Part shown: piece by piece, positions 1 through 7,975 of the stretch
Layout of the letters: each line of letters begins with the position of its first letter
Position numbering within the stretch: position 1 is the stretch's first letter
Source: Funneliformis mosseae
Lineage: Eukaryota; Glomeromycota; Glomeromycetes; Glomerales; Glomeraceae
Assembly: GCA_910592005.1 (NCBI GenBank)
Contig: CAJVPP010003775.1
Span: 1 to 10,792, forward strand
Length of the DNA stretch: 10,792 bases
Reading direction: 5' to 3'
The notes under the pieces: model-generated
Told to the model about the DNA's origin: nothing
Database searches by the model: none
Seen by the model: only the letters and a program-made list of their open reading frames with translations
Made by a program: the position numbers and the translations under genes

Positions 1-2
1 AG

Positions 3-251
3 GTATTCATCCTTATCCAAGACGTTGGGGGGAGTAGAAGTCAAGGGCTTGAAAAAATTTTCAATAAGTACAGCATCTGAAGCTGCAGATAGGTCAAGTT
101 GTTCTCCAGAGCTAGAAGTTGAAGCAACTGGTGTCTTGGGGGTTTGTTGGTATTCTGTTAGGTTAAAACAGTGCTTATTTTCAAAGACGCTTGTTTGTTT
201 TGGTTTTTCTGACCATATTGAGTATAAGTATCTTTTAAAGTAAACTCTTCC
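3..251 (-). CDS. Possible partial exon of an unidentified protein, running off the left edge
   Basis: I do not recognise this product. On the minus strand an uninterrupted frame of 83 codons runs from 251 to the left edge. It is closed upstream by TAG at 252-254. The translation has a balanced, protein-like composition. A basic and aromatic start (R-V-Y-F-K-R-Y-L-Y-S-I-W) is followed by a Pro/Thr/Ser-rich linker (TPKTPVASTSSSGEQ), then an acidic-hydrophobic stretch ending near ENFFKPLTS and DKDEY. The frame contains no ATG. If real, it is therefore an internal or later exon, and the AG within the TAG (252-253) could be its 3' splice site; I see no convincing donor upstream. A second minus-strand frame is open from about 274 to a TAA near 165 (reading QFKHTFKTREEFTLK), so a frameshifted relic is also possible. 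Local G+C of about 38% contrasts with the neighbouring DNA. Coding status is moderately supported; function is unknown. Confidence 0.4.
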
Positions 252-254
252 CTA

Positions 255-400
255 GTTTTAAAAGTGTGTTTGAACTGTTATAGAACTATAAGACTAACTA
301 ACGGAGTCAAAAATATAATAGAACTTAGGTGGTGAGCGTTTTTATTTTCTTAGACTTTTTTGCGAAAAGTGATCGACAGGAAAGAGTTATCCTTCTATAA
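255..400. other. Transitional gene-flank DNA, about 29% G+C
   Basis: This is the flank of the possible exon, intermediate in composition (hand count about 17-18 G+C per 60 bases). It contains CG-bearing patches (ACGGAG, GAGCG, TGCGAAAAG, GATCGACAGG) that are almost absent from the following 2 kb. It may be an intron, a 5' untranslated region or a promoter for a minus-strand gene. No ATG on the minus strand lies between 241 and 420, and I see no canonical fungal splice donor, so I cannot assign its role. Confidence 0.35.
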
Positions 401-2416
401 TTTTAATAAAAATTAAAACTCTATATAATTTATTTTTTCTTTATTAAATTCATAATAACTTTAATATTTTATATCTACAATATATTTATTATATATAAAA
501 TACAATCTTCTTGATAAATATATTATTGAACCTTTAGTTAAATATAAAAGTTATATATTTAATTTTATTTAGAAAAGAATCTTTGAATTTTCATAAAATA
601 TATTTTTTTGTATTTTTTAAATAAATACCTGGTTTTTCTATTTTAATATCTGTTTTATAAAACTTATAATAATATGAGCTTTATTTTAAAAAAATGAATT
701 AAATTATTTTTATTATTTAGTATAATTCTTTTGACTTTTTTAATAGATTTTATATATTACACAACTAAAACTATTTATTTTTTCATATTTTCTTGCTTCA
801 AAAATTTTATCTTATATAACTTATTTAAATTATAAAAATATATATTTTAATATTTTTTAGACTTTTTTTTTGATTAGTATTTATACTTATTTTTAATTTT
901 TTTTATTAAAATATTATAAGAAAATTTTTTTACTATATTAGAAAATATCCATCTTTTTTATCAGATTTTTTTTTATTAGCTTTTAATATTTAATAAAAAA
1001 TAATTTCAAAAGTATTATAGTTATTATAATATTAGCTAGAATATGAATGTAGAAATTTAGACACATATAAAAAATATAAGATTTTATAATCACATATAGG
1101 ATCATTAGATCACATTTAAAATTTATACTATCAAAATTTATGATATAAGTAATTATAATTTTATAAAAATCAAATATTCAATTTTTGAAAATTATTGACT
1201 AGTAATATTTCTTTTATATAAGATATAACATTAATATATCCAGTATGATTAAATATTATTTACTATACTCTTATTTTTATTTTTTTTAAATATATAATTA
1301 GACGATAATATTTTTTAAAGAAGTAGTAATTTTAATAACAGTTTTTATTTCATTATACTATTTAATATAAAACTTATTCTATTAATTAAAAGATGATATA
1401 AATTTTGCAAGTGATAATTCTATAGGACTTGTATTTTATTAATAATATGCTATTTTTTAAACTGATATTTAGATATAAGTAATATTTAAATAAATATTTA
1501 AATTAAAAATATTTGATTATAAATAAATCAATATCTTTATACTGTCATAATATATCATATATTTTTAGAATTATTTCTAATATGTGTAAATTACAATTCA
1601 AAAACTTGATATATTTTATTATTAAATTTTTTTATTTATCTTATATTTATAAAGTTTTTCTTTATTAATTCTAATTAAATATATAAAAGAAGACTTAAAT
1701 TTTGAATTTGCATAATACAAATGTTCTTCAAAAGAAATATTAATTCTATATATAAATAATTAAAACTTTCTAATAAAAAAACAAAATAAAAGAAATTAAT
1801 TATTCTAAAAATTATTTGCTAATTTCTATTTATTATGAGAGATCAAGAAAATCTGATATTATCATTAAAAAAAACTATTAATAAAGTGTGATTATAGTAG
1901 ATAAAGAATTATTAAAAATAGCATTCATTTAATTTTTTACTTCACAAATATATTCTAGTTACTATATAAAATCAGAATGACTTTAATAACAATAATAATA
2001 AATTATGTATTTTGAAGAAGATCTAATATTTTTATATTTATTTAAATGAAATATAAGCTAAAAAATCTCAGTTTTATTATTTACACATTATGTCTTTTAT
2101 CAATCTTAAGAAAATAATTTATAATATAAATTTTTTGTCTAAACTCTTAAAGAAATTAAACTAAATTAATATTCTTTATATTTTACTATTATTAGAGATT
2201 TCTAAAGTATCAAAAAAAAATAATAGTTATTATTACTAATAATCTTAAAAATAATTGATATTTTTTGTAATTGACTCACATATTTTAAATTAATTTTAAC
2301 TAATTAAATAACTTTATTCTAATCCTTTACTATTTATGTTATTTGCAAAATTCATATAAACAATCCTATATATTTTTAAAAGATAAGATTTTTATATTTG
2401 ATTCTTAAATTTAATA
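401..2416. other. Gene-free AT-rich desert
   Basis: Two kilobases of DNA with about 10-15% G+C, made mainly of TATA, TTAA and poly-T/poly-A tracts. No open frame reaches 60 codons on either strand, and CG dinucleotides are almost absent (one is in GACGAT near 1302). I find no terminal repeats, tandem arrays or recognisable protein relics here. TATA-like strings occur everywhere by composition and carry no promoter information. The stretch is best described as old repeat or intergenic sequence drifted past recognition. Confidence 0.75.
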
Positions 2417-2418
2417 TA

Positions 2419-2442
2419 CAGTAGTTGAAAAAGTAATCAAAA
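2419..2442 (+). repeat. Left terminal inverted repeat of the Tc1-like element
   Basis: 24 bp that match the reverse complement of 4410-4434 with one single-A length difference in an A run and two substitutions. Both substitutions are transitions (G/A and C/T). It begins CAGTAGTT directly after the TA at 2417-2418. Confidence 0.9.
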
Positions 2443-2452
2443 AAAAATACTA

Positions 2453-3149
2453 CAGTCAACTTTGAATATAATAAACCTATTACACTGAAATCTTATTATA
2501 TCAAACCATGTGTTATAGAACTAAATTTTTTATAATTAATTACACTAGATATACTAAATTTAAATATTAAAGTATTATATACTATATTTAAACCTATTAT
2601 ATTTGAACAGATATATTAAATTATATATTTAATATAATGAACTATCATGTGATATATTTAAATTATCAAAATATTACACTAACTATTCTAAAACTTTGTA
2701 CATAAATGCATGAATCTTGATCTATCATATTATGTAAACTTTTATAATGTAATATAAAAAATTTTTTTAATATAAAATATATAAAATATCACAAAATTTT
2801 TTCTAATTATATTAACATTTTTAGCAAATTATTTTTTTTATAAATTATTAAAAAAATGCTGATAACTTTTTTTAGAAAGAAAATAAAAAAAAGCATTTTT
2901 TTATTTTTGCCTAAAAAATTATGCTTCTTTCTTTTCTAATAAAAAAATCTCTTGTTATTAATTGTAATGTAATACTTTTATAATATATAATAGTTTAAAT
3001 ATAATAAAAATAACTAATTACATTTGAATTTATTGGTTAATTTTATATACTGAACAGTTTGTTATAAAACATGAATTTTATATAGTGAACTCAATTTATA
3101 ATGAATAAAACATTCTATAACAGCTAGTTGTTATATCAAGAATTAATTA
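2453..3149. mobile_element. Nested non-autonomous DNA transposon (pogo/Tigger-like MITE, decayed)
   Basis: The left end begins CAGTCAACTTTGAATATAAT right after TA at 2451-2452. The right end, read inward from 3149 on the opposite strand, begins TAATTAATTCTTGATATAAC and is followed by TA at 3150-3151. In the terminal nine bases the four mismatches are all C/T or G/A, as expected if the right end decayed further. Similarity continues for about 20-28 bases and includes the matching block CT(A/G)TTA(C/T)A further in. The element carries no open frame, so it was non-autonomous or is fully eroded. Subterminal DNA repeats short units of the type TTATAT(T)(C/T)(G/A)AAC at both ends. CAGT termini with subterminal GTTATA..GAAC motifs recall pogo/Tigger-type elements; that assignment is inference. 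It sits 34 bp inside the left end of the Tc1-like element, so it inserted later. Confidence 0.72.
2868..2948. repeat. Imperfect foldback inside the nested element
   Basis: A purine-rich arm (TTTAGAAAGAAAATAAAAAAAA then GCAT, about 2870-2897) is followed, after a short T-rich spacer and TTTTTGCC, by a roughly complementary pyrimidine-rich arm (ATGCTTCTTTCTTTTCT, about 2921-2937). The arms pair imperfectly, with several indels. It could be an internal hairpin of the MITE or a by-product of homopurine/homopyrimidine tracts. Confidence 0.4.
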
Positions 3150-3295
3150 TATGCAATAAAATATGATTTTCTCTTATATTATTAAGCCAATCAAATTAAA
3201 ATTTCTCATAGTAACGTAATGATTATAATAATAAATGATCAACATATTTATTTATTTATTTAATTTTAACCTTCAAATTTTTTCTTTTAGCAACT
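3150..3295 (+). other. 5' untranslated part of the Tc1-like element
   Basis: This stretch lies between the nested insertion and the transposase start. With 2419-2452 it makes a leader of about 178 bp, typical for a Tc1-like element. It contains an ATTTATTTATTT microsatellite near 3246-3262 and a pyrimidine-rich TTTTTTCTTTTAG just before the ATG at 3296. Promoter elements cannot be distinguished in this composition. Confidence 0.5.
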
Positions 3296-4319
3296 ATGAC
3301 AAAGGTTATACTTAAATAATATCATATAATTATAAGCATTTTATAGGTTAACAATGTCTGTAATATTAAAATTTTGCATAAATTAACCTCTTTCTCACAC
3401 TTTTCTATATATTATTATATTAATAAACTTAAAAATAGTAATACTTTTAACCCCTTATTTAGTTCTGAAAGGCCAAAGAAACTTTCTTCTAAAAAATATC
3501 ATTTTCTAGATCATCTTATTTTAGCAAATAAATTTTTAATATATGCTGAACTTTCGAATATTTTAACGAAAATTACATTAAGCTTAATATAACTGATTGG
3601 ATAATACTTAATGAACTTAATAATCTTTATTATATCAATATTATTTCAAAATCTATATCCTTGTTAACAGATATTTAGAAGCAGTATAGAGTAAAATTTA
3701 CTATGAAATATAGAAGGTAAAATTGGAATAAAGTTATTTTTTCTGATGAAACCACATTCCAAATATTTCAAAATACCTAAAAAGTCTTTTATAAGGTTGG
3801 TATATAACCTTCATATAAGCCTATAGTAAAACATCCATATAAAGTATATGTATAGAATGCATTTTCAGTAAAAGGTCCAATTGGTTTTCTTCTTTTTATA
3901 GGAATAATAGATGGGAATTTTTATCATAAAATTTTGACTGAAAACCTGTTTGAAATGCAAATTCTATAATGGAGAGATTCTGAATATTCCAATAGAATAA
4001 TGATCCTAAAATACATAGCTAAGAAAATCAAAAAACTTCTTTCTGCATATTATTCAAGATTGTTAGATTGACCATCAAATAGTTTAAATCCCAATCTTAT
4101 TAAAAATTTATAGGCAATTTTGAAAGAGCATGTGGAAAAATAGATTAACAGTTAGTTCTTAAAAAAACAGTTATTGTTGATGCTTTTTGCAAAATAATCC
4201 AAGAGGAATAAAAGGGAATTGAGCCAGAAATCTTTCTTAATTTAATTCATAGTATAAAATCAAGATTAGAACTGGTAATTAAGAGTAATAGTAATAAGAT
4301 ACATATTGATAATCATTAA
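3296..4319 (+). pseudogene. Tc1-like DD34E transposase, 14 in-frame stops and four frameshifts
   Basis: This is a relic of a cut-and-paste transposase that would bind its element's terminal repeats and integrate at TA. The likely start is ATG 3296 (MTKVILK), in frame with the DNA-binding domain. Reading order: a first helix-turn-helix (about 3347-3430, including SFSHFSIYYYINKLK), the inter-HTH GRPKK box as ERPKKLS at 3467-3484, and a second HTH region (HLILANKFLIYAELSNIL). A frameshift at about 3565-3592 follows. Then come KYRR.NWNKVIFSDET with the first catalytic Asp at 3745-3747, KVYV.NAFSVKGPIGF (3841-3888), IIDGNFYHKILTENLFEMQ, and FQ.NNDPK (3987-4010). The last blocks are LD.PSNS..NP..IKNL.AILKEHVEK (4063-4140) and a C-terminus KKTVIVDAFCKIIQEE.KGIEPEIFLNL ending at TAA 4317-4319. 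The second catalytic Asp is now AAT (3996-3998) and the Glu is now AAA (4102-4104). Allowing for one inserted A, 34 residues separate them, giving DD34E. Further shifts lie at about 3964, 4008-4011 and 4161-4167. Total length of about 340 codons is normal for the family. Confidence 0.93.
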
Positions 4320-4409
4320 GTAAACTTATTTACAAAGTTATAAAGAATATGTATATAAATTTTTATTTATCTATGACATTTATTTATATTTTAATTAATA
4401 AAAATGTGA

Positions 4410-4434
4410 TTTTAATTACTTTTTTTAACTACTG
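4410..4434 (-). repeat. Right terminal inverted repeat of the Tc1-like element
   Basis: Reverse complement of the left TIR with one extra A and two transitions. It ends CTACTG, followed by the TA at 4435-4436. Confidence 0.9.
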
Positions 4435-4436
4435 TA

Positions 4437-4950
4437 TTTCATTGTAAGATCTATTTTATTTATTAATTTTAATTTATTCTTTAACTTTAATTTTTTTGAA
4501 TTAAAATTATATTTGTATATTTTTTGATAAAATAAATTACAAAAAATTTTATTTATTTTAATCTATTAAGTATTTTAAATATTTAGATTTAGTTAGTTTT
4601 TATAGATATAATTATTATTTAATTTTTATAATAGTTGATTTGAAAATATTTATTTTAAATACAATATAATGAGAGGAATATTTCTTTTTAAATAAATACT
4701 AATTCTTATTCTTTTTTTTAATAGATAAATAATTAATTATAATAAATATATTATCTAATTTGAATTTTTTATATTTTGCAAAAATATTATATAGATTAAT
4801 AAAATGTAATATAAAAAATTGCTAAAAAATCAGACTTTAAAATTTTTTTGATTAAAATTAAGACCTTATTACAATTTTAATCTAATAACTAAAATTGCTT
4901 ATTTAAACCTATTTTAGAATATACAAAAAGGTAAAACTTTAATTAATACT
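4437..4950. other. AT-rich spacer, no gene seen
   Basis: About 500 bases of T-rich then A-rich filler between the transposon end and the minisatellite. No frame of useful length, no inverted or tandem repeat and no protein relic was recognised on either strand. Confidence 0.7.
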
Positions 4951-5215
4951 ATTTAAATTATTATAAAATATTAAACATTTATGAAATAGTTAAACTTTTG
5001 TGAAATGTTAAATTGTGAAAAAATCAAACTAGTTAAATTCTTGCAAAATGGTTAAATTTTTATAAAACAGTTAAACTTTTGTAAAATGGTTACATTCTTA
5101 TAAAATAATTAAAATTTTATGAAATGAAATTAATTAAACTTTTACAAAATGTTTAAATTTATAAAATTTTAAATTATTGTGAAATGTTTAAACTATTATA
5201 ACATGTTAAAATTTT
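4951..5215. repeat. 18-19-bp minisatellite, about 13 diverged copies
   Basis: A tandem array with consensus close to GTTAAACTTTTGTGAAATG. Well-preserved units are TTAAACATTTATGAAATAG, TTAAACTTTTGTGAAATG, TTAAATTCTTGCAAAATGG, TTAAATTTTTATAAAACAG, TTAAACTTTTGTAAAATGG and TTAAACTTTTACAAAATG. Unit length varies from 17 to 23 bases, and differences are mainly transitions and small indels. The consensus holds stops in several frames, so it is unlikely to encode a repeat protein. The edges are approximate, since the first and last copies fade into the AT-rich surroundings. Confidence 0.85.
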
Positions 5216-6360
5216 ATATCTAGTGATTATATTTTAAATTTAAACTAGTTTAAAAATTTAGAATCTACCAGACTTATTTAATTTTAATTCTAATCTATTT
5301 TGATCTAAGCTAATTTTTTTGATTATTTTAACCAATTAAAAAATGGTAAGAATTTATAGATAAATTTCAAATTAATCTATTTTATTTTAAAATTTTAACC
5401 AATTATATCAATTAAATAAAATATAGATAATGCTTTATTATTATTAATAATAGAGAAGATAAATAAATCTTTTAATAATAAATTAAATAAACTAGAAGAT
5501 GATATTTTTGAACTAATAAAAGTAATTCTTTTTACTTATCTTTTTGTTATCTTATTTTTCAAATATATAATAACATTAAATCAAAATATTAATAATATAA
5601 AATATTATTTTTATATAATAACATATATTATAAAAAACTTTATAAATAGAAAAGCAGCAGTTTAATAAACTAATACAAATTTTACAGAATGATGTAATAT
5701 TTCAAAATCAAGAAAAAAATAACAAGCATTAGTTGATTTTCAATTAGTAATATTTTTTTAATATATTAGTTTTAAAGATAATATTATAAATTTTATTTAG
5801 ATTTAGAATATTAAAAGGTACTATAATTCTTTATGTAAATTGTACAATAAAAGTTATAAGAAATAAAATAGAATTTGTTCAATAATCTAAAAATAATATT
5901 AGAATAGTTATTCATATAAAATTTCAAAATATTGTAAATTTTAAAATATTATTAGAATAATAAATAAACCTCATTTTATTTTAAATAAAATACCTATATA
6001 ATATCTAATAATATTTTTTATAAGAAAAAATAATATACAATTCAATATTAAAGAATTGTGATTTTTAAGAAATTTTTATTTATTATGTAAAAAGATGATC
6101 TAGATCAATATATAATATATGAGTTTATAGTAATTCAAATTTTTATCTTAATAGAATTAAATATATTCAAAGTGAAATTATATGTTAGGTGATTTGGCAT
6201 ATCTAATTTTTTTTTTTTTAATTTTTTTTTTAAAAATCTTTCTAATTATAAATAACGTTAGTTTAATTATATTTATTCAAAGTATAGAAATAAGTATTTA
6301 GTAAATTGAAGGCTAGATTTAAAACTTTAAAAGAAATATTTTTAAAAGATGTAAAATAAT
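5216..6360. other. AT-rich spacer with long poly-T tracts, no gene seen
   Basis: More than a kilobase without an open frame of useful length. It contains a pair of adjacent T tracts (about 6207-6219 and 6222-6231). It also has an 18-base string TTTAAAAATTTAGAATCT near 5249-5266 that recurs near 9616-9633, suggesting a dispersed old repeat. No other structure was recognised. Confidence 0.6.
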
Positions 6361-6831
6361 ATTATGAAGTTTCATAACTTCAAATAAAATCTCAAAAGGA
6401 TAAATAAAACTAAGACAATTACTTAAAGAATCACAAGTAAGGATTCACAATAACGAAGAATTATTCTCAATATAAAACACGTGAGATAAATATAAAATAA
6501 ACATAAGATAATTTAAAAATATTTCAGAGATTACGCTTCAGAGACTTTAAGTTAATATAGCAAATTAATACAATATCATATAATAGGTTTACTAATAATA
6601 ATTAAAGGGATTGCATGAATGCAAAGAGTCATAGATAATGTATAATAGTTTCAAAGGGTTTGCAAAGGATAAGTTTTATACTTAGTTAATAATACTCCTT
6701 TATTAATATAATAAATATAAGTTCAGTACCTAAAAGATTAACATTTCTTCAGTGCTAAGACTCAAAAAAAATACAGAGATATTATAAATGTTAAATAAAT
6801 AATAAAATAAACTAAACTAAATGTATTGAAG
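6361..6831. other. Less AT-extreme unassigned segment with two small perfect hairpins
   Basis: This segment has more G and C, and many more short G-containing words (AAAGGGATTGCATG, CAAAGGGTTTGCAAAGG), than its neighbours. It contains a 7-bp stem with a 4-base loop (TGAAGTT-TCAT-AACTTCA, 6365-6382) and the palindrome TTGCATGAATGCAA (6611-6624). No frame of useful length and no recognisable protein relic is present. It may be a younger, less decayed insertion, for example a non-coding transposon or solo terminal repeat. I could not identify matching termini. Confidence 0.4.
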
Positions 6832-7062
6832 AAAATAAAGTTGCTATTTCACTAGGCAATAAAGTTGCTATATCAATAAAATTGCCAGATCTGCAGGCAA
6901 TTAAATGGACATCTATAATCTATATAATTATTAAAGATAATAAAATTGACATCTAAGGATTTGCATAATTGATTGATAGCAATAAAATAGACAAAATGAT
7001 CTTTATAAAAGATCTACATAACAATAAAATTAACTTCATATTCTACTAATTAAATCTATCTA
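6832..7062. repeat. About 41-bp tandem repeat, five to six diverged copies
   Basis: A core close to CAATAAAATTGACATCT recurs at 6857, 6898, 6938, 6980 and 7022. The intervals are 41, 40, 42 and 42 bases, with extra half-units near 6833 and 6875. The best duplicates are AATAAAGTTGCTATTTCA and AATAAAGTTGCTATATCA. The region between cores is poorly conserved, apart from GATCT/AGGATTTGC-like words. No coding potential is apparent across units. Confidence 0.7.
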
Positions 7063-7435
7063 AAATTTTACCCGTCATAATAGCTATTAATATAGCTAGT
7101 TATACTATAATATTATATAATTCTCTTAAAATTTGTGATAAAATTTAAGAAGTTAAAGATAATAATTATTATTATGATAATTAATATAATTTTAAAAATA
7201 AAAGTGATGAGATTTTAAAATTAAGAAAAATTTAAAAGAGAAATAATATTAAAATAATTTATTATTTAAATAATAAATTTAATTAATGAAAATAAACTTT
7301 ACAATTAAATTTATAAATAAAAATATTTTATTTGATAAAATTAACGATAAATTCAATATTTAATATAATCAAATAATAATAAATCATTTTTTAGTTCTAA
7401 AGTTAGTGACTAAAGATGATATTGTAATTAATTAT
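7063..7435. other. A-rich spacer, no gene seen
   Basis: About 370 bases of A-rich filler. The part from roughly 7320 (GATAAATTCAATATTTAATA, then AATAATAATAAATCATTTTTTAGT) resembles single units of the ~60-bp array further right. That array may once have started here. No open frame or other feature was seen. Confidence 0.55.
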
Positions 7436-7439
7436 AATT

Positions 7440-7545
7440 GGTAATAAATAAGTATTATAAAATTGTAACTAGTTGTGATATTAACAAAAATTAAGTTACA
7501 ACTAGTTGTAACTAGTAATAAATAAGTATTATATAGTTATAATTA
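7440..7545. repeat. ~70-bp direct duplication containing a 20-bp perfect palindrome
   Basis: GGTAATAAATAAGTATTATA (from 7440) recurs as AGTAATAAATAAGTATTATA (from about 7514). Both copies are followed by related GT(A/T)A(A/C)T(A/T)... sequence. Between them, 7494-7513 reads AGTTACAACTAGTTGTAACT, which equals its own reverse complement. A partial copy of the palindrome (TTGTAACTAGTTGTGAT) lies near 7463-7479. Confidence 0.75.
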
Positions 7546-7554
7546 GATTAGCAT

Positions 7555-7975
7555 TATCTTTATTAATGATAAATTATTTAATACTAATTAAATAATAAAA
7601 AATCTTCTTTCAATTTTGAAAGGTAATGATAAATTTTTTAATATAAATTGAATAATAAAAAACTTTTTTAGTCAAAAAATAATAATAGATCATTTGTTAC
7701 TAATTAATGATAAAAAAATTATCTTACAATTTAAAAAATAATAATAAATTAATCAAATAATAAAAAAAATTAACTTTTAATTTAAAAATGATAATAAATC
7801 ATTTAATATTAATCAAACTATAAAAAATTATCTTTTAGTTTGAAAGATAATAATAAATCATTTAATACTAATTGAATAACAAAAAAATTATCTTTTAATT
7901 TAAAAGATAATAAACAAATTATTCAATAAAAAAATCATCTTTCGGTCTAAAAATTAATAACAGATTATTTGAATA
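7555..7975. repeat. About 60-bp tandem array, around seven copies, each with a potential hairpin
   Basis: Units follow the pattern GATAATAATAAATCATTTAA, then TACTAATTGAATAA, then an A run, then ATTATCTTTTAATTTAAAAG. Copies begin near 7568, 7628, 7688, 7743, 7790 and 7846, with a degenerate copy near 7905. The tail of each unit can fold on itself. The clearest case is TTATCTTTTAA/TTTAAAAGATAA at about 7888-7910, with paired variants in neighbouring units (TTATCTTTTAGTTTGAAAGATAA). The plus strand is strongly A-rich (36 A to 20 T over 7741-7800). No frame stays open across units. Confidence 0.8.

Larger units (their letters stand above)
2417..4436 (+). mobile_element. Degenerate Tc1/mariner-family DNA transposon with TIRs and TA duplication
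   Basis: The left end starts at 2419 with CAGTAGTTGAAAAAGTAATC. The right end, read inward from 4434 on the opposite strand, starts CAGTAGTTAAAAAAAGTAAT. Both ends are flanked by TA (2417-2418 and 4435-4436), the target duplication expected for this superfamily, whose termini commonly begin CAGT. Between them lies a degraded DD34E transposase on the plus strand (3296-4319), with 115 bp from its stop to the right end. The span is 2016 bp. Removing the nested 697-bp element and its duplicated TA gives 1317 bp, the normal size for a complete Tc1-like element. The element was therefore full length when it inserted and is now dead. The architecture is seen directly in the sequence; family membership follows from the transposase motifs. 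Confidence 0.9.

Noticed and set aside
25..243. 72-codon plus-strand open frame at the left edge
   Set aside because: It starts at TTG and is antisense to a more protein-like minus-strand frame. Its composition (runs of V, G, C and L without any pattern) looks like a shadow.
3374..3592. 72-codon plus-strand open frame as a separate small gene
   Set aside because: It starts at TTG and is the DNA-binding part of the degraded Tc1-like transposase, continued upstream to ATG 3296 and downstream in another frame. It is annotated as part of the pseudogene.
6832..7975. CRISPR-like arrangement of repeats and spacers
   Set aside because: Repeat cores are degenerate, spacers are partly repeated themselves, there are no cas genes, and the context is eukaryotic. 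These are ordinary decayed tandem repeats.
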